DNA of 64,000 bases from Exilibacterium sp. Lineage in GTDB: Bacteria > Pseudomonadota > Gammaproteobacteria > Pseudomonadales > Cellvibrionaceae. This document shows, piece after piece, positions 14,733 through 23,288 of the stretch (positions are counted from its first letter, which is position 1; every line of letters starts with the position of its first letter). The notes below the pieces were generated by a model, which saw only the letters and a list, made by a program, of their open reading frames with translations, was not told the origin of the DNA and searched no databases. Location of the stretch: contig JANQMH010000056.1 in NCBI GenBank assembly GCA_028280195.1, positions 104,594 through 168,593 of the forward strand. Direction: 5' to 3'. A program made the translations under genes and the position numbers.

Positions 14733-17114
14733 ATGCTCACAACCGCACCTCAATCCCGGGCTGTCGTGCCCTGCCTCCTTATGGTCCTCTCTGCCGGAGG
14801 CTTCTCCTGGCCGCATCTCGCCACAGCACAGTCTGTGTCACTGGCCCCGGCAGCTGAATGGAATATCGAGATTCCCGCAGGCAATCTTGGCGATGCCCTG
14901 CATACCCTGGCCAAACAGGCGGGTTTGGTGATGGCCTATCAGCCGGACCTGGTCACCGGCCTTTCTACCCCTGGCCTGCAGGGACGCTTTACCGCCGCCC
15001 GGGCATTGGCACTCTTACTGCAGGGCAGCGATCTGGACTATCGCTTTGCCGATGCTTCGACTGTGACCTTGATGGCAGCCAGTCATAAGAGCGAACCGCT
15101 AAGGCTGGAGTCGATCAGAGTTACGGGTGAGCTGCAGGTGCGCACCCTGCAGGAATCCCAGTCAAGTGTGAGCACCTTGACCCAGGATGTGATCGATAGC
15201 AGCAACATTACCAGCCTCGAGGAAGTTTTCCAGCGCACGCCCAATGTCAGTGGCATATTCAGCGGTGAGGGCTTTGCCATTCGCGGCGTTCCCGACCGCG
15301 GTATCGGTTCGGGGCTGGGCGATACCTCTGCAACCACCGCGGTTTACATCGATGGCGCCGTACAGTCCATCAACGGTGGTATCAACGGCATTCTCAGCAC
15401 CTGGGATTTGCAGCAGGTCGAAGTGTTTCGGGGGCCGCAAACCACAGCCCAGGGGCGCAGTGCTTTGGCGGGAAGTGTGATTATCCGCTCGCGTAATCCC
15501 GAGTATGAATGGGGCTTGCGCGCAAGAATATCGGCCGGGGAGGATGGTAACAGGCAGTATGCAACGGCGTTTGGCGGCCCGCTGATTGAAGATACATTAG
15601 CTTTTCGAATTGCGGCAGACCTGACCGATACCGACGGATTTACACGGTTTGAAAATGGTGAGGTCAGCGACGATGATATCGGTCGCGATAAACGGGAATT
15701 GTACCGGGGCAAACTGCTGTTTGAGCCCAACGACGCTTTCTCAGCATTGCTGACGCTGGTCCGTTCCGATGCCGAGCGCGGATCCGATATGGTAACAGGC
15801 ACCCGTCCCTTTTCCGGCACGCGCAATACTGTGGTCGATATCTCCGATACGGAGGTAACCAGCCATGTACTTGAGCTCACCTATACGACATCGGACCAGA
15901 TGACCTTTACTGCGACCACTTCTTATACCGACCTGCAGCGCGAACTCTTTCCTATCGCTGCAACCCTGATGGCGACAGGCACCACGACCACAGGGCTGGC
16001 CGAGGACAAGACCCTCACTCAGGAGCTGCGCCTTGCCTACGACAGCGGCGATGCCCGGCGGGCGACACTGGGTGTCTATTACGCCGATCTGCAAGAGGAA
16101 TCGGCACGGCTGGTGACGGGCACCCAAGGTCCTTTCTCAATCGTTTTTAACGACGGCTTTGATAACAGCTTTGAGAACTTCGCGGTTTTTGGCGAAGTTG
16201 AGTTTGATGTTTCGCAATACTGGACCCTGCTGGTTGGCGGTCGATACGATCGCGAAGACAGTGATCGCACGGAATTCGCCTCTTCCGACATCACACCTGA
16301 TACACCCGCGCTGCCGGATGGCTCGACACGGTTCTCCGGCGCCTCTTCATTCGATGCCCTGTTGCCAAAACTGGCTGCGATTTACCATATTAACGACGAC
16401 CTGTCGGTCTCGCTGACGGTACAGAGAGCTTATCGTCCCGGCGGCGCTGATATTCGCACCGATACCAATGCGGCCATAGAGTTTGATCCCGAATACACCT
16501 GGAATTACGATTTGGCTCTGCGTTCACTCTGGCAGGGCGGCAGCTTATTTGCCAACGTCAATCTGTTTTATATCGACTATACCGATATGCAGTTGCGCTT
16601 CTCACCGGATCCGGCACTGCCTTTTGTGCGGTTTATCGACAATGCCGGAGAAGCTGAGATCTATGGCCTCGAACTGGAAACGGGCTATCAGGTGAGCGAA
16701 GAATTTCGGGTTTACGGTTCACTGGCATGGACAGAGACCGAATTTGGCGATTTTCAGTTTCAGGGTCTGGATCTGTCCGGGCGTGAATTCCCCTATGCCG
16801 CCAATATCAGTGTTTCTTTTGGTGGCACCTATCGATGGTCATCCGGTATCAGCCTTACCCTGGACAATATCTATACCGGCGATTATTACAGCTCGCTGGT
16901 CGACGAGCGAAACTCACAAGTGAGTTCGCATTTTCTTACCAATTTGCGCGCTGGCTTCGAACGCGATAACTGGGCCGTATACGGTTATATCGCAAATCTG
17001 TTCGATAAGGCGTATTTGACGGACCGTTTTCAGGATCCCCTGGTGCCCGCTGACAGTAATGCCAATCTGGGGCAGCCGCGCACGGCGGGCGTGATTCTGG
17101 AATTCAGTCTTTAA
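14733..17114 (+). CDS. FecA-type TonB-dependent siderophore receptor with STN signalling domain
   Basis: Outer-membrane transducer of 793 residues. A signal peptide ends at about residue 33 (HLATAQS). The STN domain follows (about 45-110: IPAGNLGDALHTLAKQAGL) and contacts FecR. The TonB box region is near SIRVTGELQ, and the plug (about 130-245) has VDSSN-like strands, FAIRGVPDRG and VEVFRGPQTTAQGRSALAG. The barrel ends in AGVILEFSL with terminal aromatic and leucine. It imports a ferric siderophore and reports its presence to the FecR/FecI pair just upstream. The 250-bp gap before the ATG should contain the FecI-dependent promoter, though I cannot assign it by sequence. The ligand is not predictable. 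Confidence 0.94.
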   Translation: MLTTAPQSRAVVPCLLMVLSAGGFSWPHLATAQSVSLAPAAEWNIEIPAGNLGDALHTLAKQAGLVMAYQPDLVTGLSTPGLQGRFTAARALALLLQGSDLDYRFADASTVTLMAASHKSEPLRLESIRVTGELQVRTLQESQSSVSTLTQDVIDSSNITSLEEVFQRTPNVSGIFSGEGFAIRGVPDRGIGSGLGDTSATTAVYIDGAVQSINGGINGILSTWDLQQVEVFRGPQTTAQGRSALAGSVIIRSRNPEYEWGLRARISAGEDGNRQYATAFGGPLIEDTLAFRIAADLTDTDGFTRFENGEVSDDDIGRDKRELYRGKLLFEPNDAFSALLTLVRSDAERGSDMVTGTRPFSGTRNTVVDISDTEVTSHVLELTYTTSDQMTFTATTSYTDLQRELFPIAATLMATGTTTTGLAEDKTLTQELRLAYDSGDARRATLGVYYADLQEESARLVTGTQGPFSIVFNDGFDNSFENFAVFGEVEFDVSQYWTLLVGGRYDREDSDRTEFASSDITPDTPALPDGSTRFSGASSFDALLPKLAAIYHINDDLSVSLTVQRAYRPGGADIRTDTNAAIEFDPEYTWNYDLALRSLWQGGSLFANVNLFYIDYTDMQLRFSPDPALPFVRFIDNAGEAEIYGLELETGYQVSEEFRVYGSLAWTETEFGDFQFQGLDLSGREFPYAANISVSFGGTYRWSSGISLTLDNIYTGDYYSSLVDERNSQVSSHFLTNLRAGFERDNWAVYGYIANLFDKAYLTDRFQDPLVPADSNANLGQPRTAGVILEFSL

Positions 17115-17497
17115 TTGCAAGTTAAAAAATCTTCAAGTCACACCGGGTCAGTGCACTGATTCACACCTGCAGCCACCCCGGCGCCTTGTCTGCGGCCCTT
17201 GCCGGGGCGGCAGCTTGCCGCTCTCGACCCCGGCGGCGCATTTGCCGGTACTGACACCATCTGCGCGCTGGTGGCGGGTGCCTGTTACCCGTGGCTGTGG
17301 CTGCACTCAGACAAATCCTGCCAGCCTGCAGCTAATTTTTGCTTTTGCGAATCATTCGCGTTAATGTTCGCAATTCGCTGCCCGCTTTTTACGCCGGGAT
17401 ACACCCGCTTGTGGCCTTCTGATCATTTGGGCCTGCCGCGAGATCACTATCTCGCCCGGGGGGCGGTGGTGCTTGGTATAGTTGAGGACCCATTTTC
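17115..17497. other. Intergenic region upstream of exbB with a weak Fur box
   Basis: A 383-bp stretch between the receptor and the ExbB gene. Apart from the Fur-like palindrome at 17346-17360 nothing could be assigned. The ExbB ribosome site (GAGGA) lies at its end. Confidence 0.55.
17346..17360. promoter_or_regulatory. Fur-like palindrome upstream of exbB
   Basis: TGCGAATCATTCGCG contains the perfect palindrome GCGAAT-C-ATTCGC and keeps the central AATCATT of the Fur box, with about 10 of 15 matches. It is weaker than the other boxes, but the gene behind it is a classical Fur target. Confidence 0.5.
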
Positions 17498-18217
17498 ATG
17501 AACGACGATGCATTCGATGGCGGCGCCAGTGCCGTGTCCGGCGGCCTTGGCCAGCTGCAGGTATTGTTCGACGCGGGCGGTCCCGTGGTACTGCTGCTGC
17601 TGGCCATGTCCGTATTCGCGCTGACCATTGTGATTGCCAAATGGCTGCAGTTTCGCGCCGCCGGGATCGGCGAAACCCGCCGCGCGCGGCGGGCGCTGGA
17701 TATATACCGCAGCGGCCGGCTGGCCGAGGCGATGGCCGCTGCGGCGCAATCGCGCAATCCGGCTGCGCAGGCGCTGTTAATGGCCCTGCGCGGCGTACAG
17801 CGAGGGCTCCCGGAACAGAAAATCCGTGACGAAGTGCTGGCCTTCGGCAGCGATGCGCTGGCCACGTTGCGGGCGTGGCTGCGGCCGCTGGAGGTGATTG
17901 CGGCGCTGGCGCCCCTGCTGGGCCTGTTCGGTACGGTACTCGGTATGATAGAGGCGTTTCAGCAGCTCGAGAGCGCCGGGGCCAAAGTCAATCCGGCGGT
18001 GCTGTCGGGGGGAATCTGGGTCGCTCTGCTGACCACGGCCGCGGGCCTGGCGGTGGCCATGCCCACCATCGTGGCGCTGAATTGGCTGGAGCGCAAGGTG
18101 GAGCGTCTGGCCCATGATATGGACTGCGTCGTGACCCGCGTATTCAGCCTGGATCTGTCGGATAGAGCAACGCAGGCGAGCAGTGATGCTGACCTTGGAC
18201 AAGTCTCAGTTGCCTAG
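17498..18217 (+). CDS. exbB: ExbB/TolQ/MotA-family proton channel
   Basis: Inner-membrane proton-channel subunit of 239 residues that energises TonB. Three membrane spans are seen: about residues 26-48 (VVLLLLAMSVFALTIVIAKW), about 130-150 (EVIAALAPLLGLFGTVLGMI, the family signature) and about 170-190 (WVALLTTAAGLAVAMPTIVAL). It heads a tightly packed operon with two ExbD proteins. The context next to two TonB receptors makes ExbB, rather than TolQ or MotA, the best call. A weak Fur box lies upstream. Confidence 0.9.
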   Translation: MNDDAFDGGASAVSGGLGQLQVLFDAGGPVVLLLLAMSVFALTIVIAKWLQFRAAGIGETRRARRALDIYRSGRLAEAMAAAAQSRNPAAQALLMALRGVQRGLPEQKIRDEVLAFGSDALATLRAWLRPLEVIAALAPLLGLFGTVLGMIEAFQQLESAGAKVNPAVLSGGIWVALLTTAAGLAVAMPTIVALNWLERKVERLAHDMDCVVTRVFSLDLSDRATQASSDADLGQVSVA

Positions 18218-18626
18218 CAGCTTCTCCGGCCCCGCGCGCCGGCGCAACCTCGTCAGCCTGACACCGTTGATCGATGTGGTATTTATACTGCTGATTTTTT
18301 TTATGCTGGTGTCGAATTTCATGGACTGGCATGCAATCGGCCTGTCCACGGCGGAGCACGCCGGCAGCACCGATAATGCGGAACTGCTGCCCATTGTTGT
18401 CGAACTCGACCAGCGGGGCCTGCAGGTGGCAGGTGAGCTGTTCGAGTTGCCGGCGCTGGTCGATCACCTCGCCGGCGAGCTGTCGGCATCGCCGCAGCGG
18501 CCGGTATTGATCCGGCCTGCGCAAGGTATTGTGGTCCAGGACGTGGTAACGGTGTTAGACCGCCTGACCGGTGCCGGCATCAGCGGTATTTCCCTGCTGC
18601 CCGAGGTTGCCGAGGGGGGCTTGTGA
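18186..18626 (+). CDS. exbD: ExbD/TolR-family protein, first copy
   Basis: Single-span inner-membrane protein of 146 residues that forms the proton path with ExbB. The span has the conserved aspartate in LTPLIDVVFILLIFFMLVSN. The periplasmic domain follows to the end. The start is the ATG at 18186 (a GTG at 18183 is adjacent), inside the last codons of exbB. Its stop overlaps the GTG of the second copy. Confidence 0.88.
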   Translation: MLTLDKSQLPSSFSGPARRRNLVSLTPLIDVVFILLIFFMLVSNFMDWHAIGLSTAEHAGSTDNAELLPIVVELDQRGLQVAGELFELPALVDHLAGELSASPQRPVLIRPAQGIVVQDVVTVLDRLTGAGISGISLLPEVAEGGL

Positions 18627-19030
18627 AGTTTGCGGCACCGCGTCACCGGGATACCGAGGCAGGCGTATTGCCGCTGATCAATGTGGTGTTTCTGCTGCTG
18701 ATTTTTTTCATGATTGCCGGCAGTCTGTCGCCGCTGTCGGCGTTTGATATCGCGCCGCCGCAGTCGGCGAATGATGCCGATGTGCTCGAGAAACAGGTAG
18801 TCTTATTGATATCCGGCGATAAACAGTTGGCCCTGGGTGATGACGTCATCACCGAAGGTGTACTGGCAGAAACACTGAAAGCGCGCGGGCAGGGTGCCGA
18901 ACCCTTTGACTTGCAGCTGAAGGCCGACGCCGGCCTCGACGCGCAGTACCTGATTCATATCATGACACTGTTGCGCGAGGCGGGGGTAGACAAACTCGAG
19001 TTACTGACAGTCAAGGGCGATGAGGCGTGA
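18623..19030 (+). CDS. ExbD/TolR-family protein, second copy
   Basis: Second ExbD-like protein of 135 residues. The transmembrane segment VLPLINVVFLLLIFFMIAGS has an asparagine (LIN) where ExbD/TolR proteins usually carry the proton-handling aspartate (LID in the first copy). It starts at GTG 18623, overlapping the upstream stop, after a GAGGGGGG ribosome site. A pair in which one subunit lacks the aspartate suggests a heteromeric ExbD dimer with a single protonatable site, or a regulatory subunit; this is inference. Confidence 0.85.
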   Translation: MKFAAPRHRDTEAGVLPLINVVFLLLIFFMIAGSLSPLSAFDIAPPQSANDADVLEKQVVLLISGDKQLALGDDVITEGVLAETLKARGQGAEPFDLQLKADAGLDAQYLIHIMTLLREAGVDKLELLTVKGDEA

Positions 19031-19251
19031 TCGCGGTGGGGTCCTGCGGCCGTCGCCTGTACTGGGCGCTGTCGGCGCGCCTGGCACTGTCGATTCAGCG
19101 CTCTGTTTGCATCCCTCGACTCTCAACTGGCAAGCGGAGATCGCCGCGCTCAGGGCGCCGGGGCCGGTCAACTTTCAGCCAGCGCTTTGCGCGCCGCCGC
19201 CGAAACCGGTACATTGGCAGCTGGGTTTGCACGCATAAACAGTGCGAATAA
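19027..19251 (+). pseudogene. Possible decayed tonB-like remnant (74 codons)
   Basis: A GTG overlapping the exbD stop (same GTGA pattern as the gene pair before it) opens a frame of 74 codons that begins GRRLYWALSARLALSI. That segment could be a short membrane anchor, but the frame then becomes very arginine-rich. The two other forward frames carry more protein-like segments downstream, for example NWQAEIAALRAPGPVNF in an ATG frame at 19020-19238 and LRAAAETGTLAAGFARIN in the third. This suggests a frameshifted remnant, plausibly of the tonB gene expected here. It could equally be non-coding. Confidence 0.25.
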
Positions 19252-19299
19252 ACAATGTGAATAAACAACGTGAATAAACAACGCGAATGAACAATGGCT
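19235..19299. repeat. Five tandem copies of a 13-bp unit
   Basis: Units start at 19235, 19248, 19261, 19274 and 19287 and resemble ATAAACAACGTGA; the last one is degenerate. They lie about 40 bp upstream of the thrH start, in the likely promoter region. The unit length is not a multiple of three, which argues against coding. Confidence 0.88.
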
Positions 19300-19341
19300 G
19301 CCAGCCGGCAATGAAAGTGAGCGGTGACACAAGACGGGGGG

Positions 19342-19965
19342 ATGGTTGTGGAATTAGCATGTCTGGACCTGGAAGGCGTACTGATACCGGAAATCTGGAT
19401 CAAGTTTGCCGAGAAAACCGGTATTGACGCCCTCAAGGCCACCACCCGGGATATTCCCGACTACGATGAGCTGATGACCATGCGCCTGCGGGAGCTGGCA
19501 AAGCACCGCCTGGGTCTCAAGGAGATTCAGCAGGTCATTGCCACTCTGAGCCCGCTGGATGGTGCCGGCGAGTTTGTCGACTGGCTGCGCGAGCGCTTTC
19601 AGGTGATCATTCTGTCCGATACTTTCTACGAGTTTGCCGGCCCGTTAATGAAACAGCTGGGTTATCCCACGTTGTTGTGCCATCGCTTACGTGTCGGTGC
19701 CGGCGGCGAGATAAGCGGCTACGATATGCGCCAGGCCAATCCCAAGCGGCAGGCCATCGTCGCTTTCAAATCACTTTACTACCGCACCATTGCCGCCGGT
19801 GATTCCTACAACGACACCACCATGCTGGCGGAAGCGGATGCCGGTATTCTGTTCAAGGCGCCCCGCAATGTGATCGAGCAGTTTCCCCAGTATCCGGCCG
19901 TACACAGCTACGCTGAACTGCGCGCGGCATTCCTGCGCGCAAGCGTGCGCGACCTGTCGCCCTGA
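19342..19965 (+). CDS. thrH: Phosphoserine phosphatase / homoserine phosphotransferase ThrH
   Basis: Cytoplasmic HAD-family enzyme of 207 residues. It removes phosphate from phosphoserine and can pass it to homoserine, linking serine and threonine synthesis. Motif I is CLDLEGVL, the ThrH variant with a glutamate (DLEG) where most HAD enzymes have DxDG. Motif II is in IILSDTFYEF, the lysine of motif III in NPKRQAIV and motif IV in AAGDSYNDTTML. The start is the ATG at 19342 after a GGGGG-type site; an upstream start would add six residues. Confidence 0.93.
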   Translation: MVVELACLDLEGVLIPEIWIKFAEKTGIDALKATTRDIPDYDELMTMRLRELAKHRLGLKEIQQVIATLSPLDGAGEFVDWLRERFQVIILSDTFYEFAGPLMKQLGYPTLLCHRLRVGAGGEISGYDMRQANPKRQAIVAFKSLYYRTIAAGDSYNDTTMLAEADAGILFKAPRNVIEQFPQYPAVHSYAELRAAFLRASVRDLSP

Positions 19966-19968
19966 ACC

Positions 19969-21336
19969 TCAGTGCTGCAGGCCGTCCAGCAAGACCTGAA
20001 TTTTGGCCAGGCTCTCGGCGTATTCGAGATCGGGGTCGGAATCGGCAACGATGCCGCCGCCGCCCCAGCAGTGGATCTGATCGCCATCGCAGGCGAGGGT
20101 GCGAATGGCGATATTGGTGTCCATATTGCCATTGGCACTGATATAGCCGATGCTGCCGCAGTAAACGCTGCGGCGGGTGGCCTCCAGTTCCTCGATGATT
20201 TCCATGGCCCGGTACTTGGGCGCGCCGGTGATCGAGCCGCCGGGAAAGCAGTCCTTCAGCAGGCCGAGCGCAGATTGCTGTGCCTTGAGCGTGCCGGTCA
20301 CAGTACTGACCAGATGGTGAACATTGGGAAAGCTCTCCAGCGCAAACAACTCCGGTACCCTGACACTGCCCGGCAGGCAGCTTTTGCCGAGGTCATTGCG
20401 CAGCAGGTCGACGATCATCAGGTTCTCGGCCCGGTCTTTAAGGCTGGCCTGCAGGCGGCGGCCGTTGCGGGCATCTTCCGCCGCGTTGCCGGCGCGCGGC
20501 AGGGTACCTTTGATGGGGCGGGTTTCGACCTGGCGGCCGGCCAGGTGGATGAACCTTTCCGGCGACAGACTCAGTACCGCCTTGTTGCCAAGATCGATGA
20601 AGGCGGAGTAGGGGGAGGGCAGTATCTGCCGCAGTTTGCTGTAGGCGGCATAGGGTGAGCCGCTGAAAGCGGCGCTGAAGCGCTGCGCGAAATTGACCTG
20701 GTAGCAGTCGCCGGCGAGTATGTATTGATCGATTCGGGCGAGTTTCTCTCTATAAGAATTTACATTAAAATTAGATTTTAGTTCATTGATTTTAAATGAA
20801 TTTTCTTTTTGGTTGCTAAAGGAGTAGCCGCTTTTGACGCGGGCCAGAATGTCCCGCTGCCGGGTCCTGGAACAGTGCGGCAGACACAGCAGCCAGGTGT
20901 GGCGCTGCTGGTGATCCTGTACCAGCGCCCAGCTGTATATGCCGATGTGCATATCGGGCAAATCGATATCCTCTGCCGCAGTGCCCGGCAGGCGCTGCAG
21001 GCGCCGGCTCAGATCATAGCCAAAGTAACCCAGCGCGCCGCCGCAGAAGGGCAGGTCTTTGGCGACGCTGGTGTGCAGCGGGTCGATATGGCTTTGCACC
21101 AGTTCGAAGGGGTCGTCGCGGCAAAACTGCCCGATCCCGCCGGTTTCAACGCGGGTGTTCAGTCCGTGGGTGGTCAGTGTCGTGTCCGGCGCTGCGGCAA
21201 TGATATCGTAGCGCCCAAACCGACTTCTGGGGCGGCCGCTGTCGAGCCAGATGGCCCCGGGCAGATCGCCCACCGCTTCATACAGCTGGCGGCTGTCGGC
21301 CCGGTAGTCGATATCGGTAACGCGGAGTTGTGTCAT
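19969..21336 (-). CDS. pabB: Aminodeoxychorismate synthase component I
   Basis: Enzyme of folate synthesis, 455 residues, that turns chorismate plus ammonia into aminodeoxychorismate together with the PabA glutaminase. The C-terminal chorismate-binding domain has the PabB hallmark RPIKGTLPR (where TrpE has PIAGTRPR) and the stretch FPGGSITGAPKYRAMEII. The N-terminal domain (about 1-165) is the usual PabB/TrpE lead-in. The linker between them (SFSNQKENSFKINELKSN) is encoded by a strikingly AT-rich patch at 20742-20822. It is convergent with thrH, with only three bases between the stops. Confidence 0.93.
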   Translation of the reverse strand: MTQLRVTDIDYRADSRQLYEAVGDLPGAIWLDSGRPRSRFGRYDIIAAAPDTTLTTHGLNTRVETGGIGQFCRDDPFELVQSHIDPLHTSVAKDLPFCGGALGYFGYDLSRRLQRLPGTAAEDIDLPDMHIGIYSWALVQDHQQRHTWLLCLPHCSRTRQRDILARVKSGYSFSNQKENSFKINELKSNFNVNSYREKLARIDQYILAGDCYQVNFAQRFSAAFSGSPYAAYSKLRQILPSPYSAFIDLGNKAVLSLSPERFIHLAGRQVETRPIKGTLPRAGNAAEDARNGRRLQASLKDRAENLMIVDLLRNDLGKSCLPGSVRVPELFALESFPNVHHLVSTVTGTLKAQQSALGLLKDCFPGGSITGAPKYRAMEIIEELEATRRSVYCGSIGYISANGNMDTNIAIRTLACDGDQIHCWGGGGIVADSDPDLEYAESLAKIQVLLDGLQH

Positions 21337-21515
21337 AAAGCGTTTGTCATAAAGCTGTCATCAATTGCAGGCCGGCATTGTAGGGTGATTGCCGGGCTTT
21401 TGCCATGCGGCGCCGGTGGGTGTAATACGTCGCCGCGGCTTTGACAGATGGGTTTGTCGCCGACAAACTATGGCACTGGATTGAGCGGCGGCAGGCAGAG
21501 TAAAAGGGCAGGACT

Positions 21516-21827
21516 GTGAATTTCTATCCACTGGAAAAATTACATCGCCTTTACGACGGTTATATCAAGCCGTTTAAGGTGGCCGGCAGAGACTTGCTGC
21601 TGGTGCAGGACAGCGGCAGTGCCTATCTGATCAGCAATCGCTGCCCGCATATGGATGCCCCGCTGACCCATGCCAGCCTCAGGGGCGGTTTGCTGCGCTG
21701 CCCCATGCACGGCATCGAGTTTGATCTGCACAGTGGCGGTGCCAGGGGCGGGCCTGCGGCCTGCCTGCCGTCGCTGGAGAAATTTCCCATTGTTTACGAG
21801 GGCAATCAGCTGGGCGTCATGCTGTAG
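21516..21827 (+). CDS. Small Rieske [2Fe-2S] protein
   Basis: Cytoplasmic 103-residue protein consisting of one Rieske domain. Cluster ligands are C and H in CPHMDAPL and in CPMHGIEF (CxH and CxxH). Such single-domain proteins resemble the ferredoxin components of oxygenases or NirD-like subunits. No oxygenase partner is nearby. The start is GTG 21516 with AGG upstream. It lies 35 bp before rraA in the same direction. Confidence 0.85.
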   Translation: MNFYPLEKLHRLYDGYIKPFKVAGRDLLLVQDSGSAYLISNRCPHMDAPLTHASLRGGLLRCPMHGIEFDLHSGGARGGPAACLPSLEKFPIVYEGNQLGVML

Positions 21828-21862
21828 AGGCAAACACCGGCCGGCCCGCATGCCGTTGGAGG

Positions 21863-22369
21863 ATGCGACTGTTGAAACGAGAGTACCTTACCCCAGACCT
21901 GTGTGATGCCTATCCGGACCAGGTGCGGGTGGTGGCGCCGATGTTCAATAATTTCGGCGGCCGCCGCTCGTTTGGCGGCGAGATCGTCACGGTCAAATGC
22001 CACGAGGACAATTCGCTGGTCAAACAGCAGGCGGGCTTCGACGGCGCCGGCAAGGTGCTGGTGGTCGATGGCGGCGGTTCGCTGCGGCGCGCGCTGCTGG
22101 GGGATATGATCGCGGCAGAGGCGGTTAAAAACGGCTGGGAAGGCATGGTCATTTTCGGTTGCATCCGCGATGTCGATGCCATCGGTGAGCTGGACCTCGG
22201 GGTGCAGGCGCTCGATACCGTGCCCCTGAAAACCGAAAAGCGCGGTATCGGTGAGTTGAATGTCACGGTGTCTTTTGGTGGGGTCGACTTTGTCCCGGGC
22301 CAGTATGTGTATGCGGATAACAACGGGGTTATCGTTTCCGCGCAGAGCCTCGAGCTGCCCGGCGTTTGA
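21863..22369 (+). CDS. rraA: Ribonuclease E activity regulator RraA
   Basis: Protein of 168 residues, the family length, that binds RNase E and dampens mRNA turnover in enteric bacteria. Characteristic stretches are [45 protein letters not shown] and [19 protein letters not shown]. The fold is related to demethylmenaquinone methyltransferase-like proteins, which explains older annotations. The ATG at 21863 has GGAGG 4 bases upstream. Confidence 0.93.
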   Translation: MRLLKREYLTPDLCDAYPDQVRVVAPMFNNFGGRRSFGGEIVTVKCHEDNSLVKQQAGFDGAGKVLVVDGGGSLRRALLGDMIAAEAVKNGWEGMVIFGCIRDVDAIGELDLGVQALDTVPLKTEKRGIGELNVTVSFGGVDFVPGQYVYADNNGVIVSAQSLELPGV

Positions 22370-22413
22370 GGTGTGGCGTATTTTGGCAGGTAATTAGAGC
22401 CCGGGATTAGCGG

Positions 22414-22833
22414 CTACGAGAAAAAAACCGCCGGCGATATCTTGAATCGCTTCGATAAGGCCTGAATATGCTCCAGTGTGAGGTTTCTGGAGCCATTCAG
22501 TATCATGGATACCAAACTCTTACTGCCGATTTCTTCCCGCAGGTCCTCAGCTTTTAACTGGTATTGGTCCATCAGCGTCTTCAGCACAGCGACCCCATTA
22601 TCCAGCTCACTGATACGCTGATTAAACTCGGCAAAACAGTCCGCTTCGTCCTCCCATTTCTCGATGGAGGCCGACAGCACCTCAATTAGCGGTCGATAGG
22701 TATCATAGTCATCGATCAGCTCGTCCATTAATTTCAGGGCTTTGGCGTAGTCCGCCTCATCGTAGATATGGCTGACAAAGCCGGCTTCATTGAAAAAGTC
22801 TACGGCTTTGGCCTTAACGGTTGAAAAATTCAT
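22414..22833 (-). CDS. higA: HigA-type antitoxin
   Basis: Antitoxin of 139 residues with a C-terminal helix-turn-helix (about 95-135). The motif LREEIGSKSLVSMILNGSRNLTLEHIQAL is shown here only in part: GSKSLVSMILNGSRN is the recognition region. It should neutralise the HigB toxin and repress the operon by binding the two TTCACA-N3-TGTGAA operators upstream of higB. The ATG overlaps the higB stop (TGATG), so the two are translationally coupled. GC content is lower than in the flanking genes, typical of an acquired toxin-antitoxin pair. Confidence 0.85.
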   Translation of the reverse strand: MNFSTVKAKAVDFFNEAGFVSHIYDEADYAKALKLMDELIDDYDTYRPLIEVLSASIEKWEDEADCFAEFNQRISELDNGVAVLKTLMDQYQLKAEDLREEIGSKSLVSMILNGSRNLTLEHIQALSKRFKISPAVFFS

Positions 22834-23156
22834 CACCTGCTCTCCTTCGCATATCGCCTGCACAGCTTGTCGTACTCTGCATGGTTGACGATGTGCTTGA
22901 CGTACATGCGATTGTCGCGAAATTCAATAAAGGCAATCAGTCTGAGATTGTTGCCGCCGATGTCTATTACCCACCATTTATCCTTGTACTTGAAGTTATC
23001 GAGACTGGGATACATGGCTTTCAATTGGTCAGGTGTGGTAAAGGTGCCGTTTCTCAGGGTTTTGTACAATGCCTCAATAGCGCCGGCATCATTGGGGTAT
23101 GCCTTTGTCGCATCGTTGAATGGCTTTCTGGATATGACGTGCACAACCTGCTCCAT
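22833..23156 (-). CDS. higB: HigB-type toxin (mRNA interferase)
   Basis: Toxin of 107 residues in the HigB/RelE superfamily, expected to cleave mRNA on the ribosome. The recognisable core is FKYKDKWWVIDIGGNNLRLI followed by YVKHIVNHAEYDKLCRRY, with the basic and aromatic residues usual at the active site. The start is the ATG at 23156, immediately next to the first operator. The toxin-before-antitoxin order is the HigBA arrangement. Confidence 0.87.
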   Translation of the reverse strand: MEQVVHVISRKPFNDATKAYPNDAGAIEALYKTLRNGTFTTPDQLKAMYPSLDNFKYKDKWWVIDIGGNNLRLIAFIEFRDNRMYVKHIVNHAEYDKLCRRYAKESR

Positions 23157-23157
23157 A

Positions 23158-23172
23158 TTCACAATATGTGAA
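23158..23172. promoter_or_regulatory. higBA operator 1
   Basis: TTCACAATATGTGAA: perfect six-base arms TTCACA/TGTGAA with a 3-base spacer, ending two bases from the higB start codon. Confidence 0.75.
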
Positions 23173-23194
23173 CTATAGCACAAGTCTTGCAAAG

Positions 23195-23209
23195 TTCACA
23201 AACTGTGAA
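23195..23209. promoter_or_regulatory. higBA operator 2
   Basis: TTCACAAACTGTGAA: the same arms and spacer length as operator 1, with centres 37 bp apart. The pair brackets the likely promoter, fitting HigA autorepression. Confidence 0.75.
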
Positions 23210-23288
23210 TTTCAGGATGATTTAAGAGCACCCGCTACTGGCGCGCTCCGTGCAGGCCGGCACTCAACCTGAAGCCTTTGGCCGGCAT

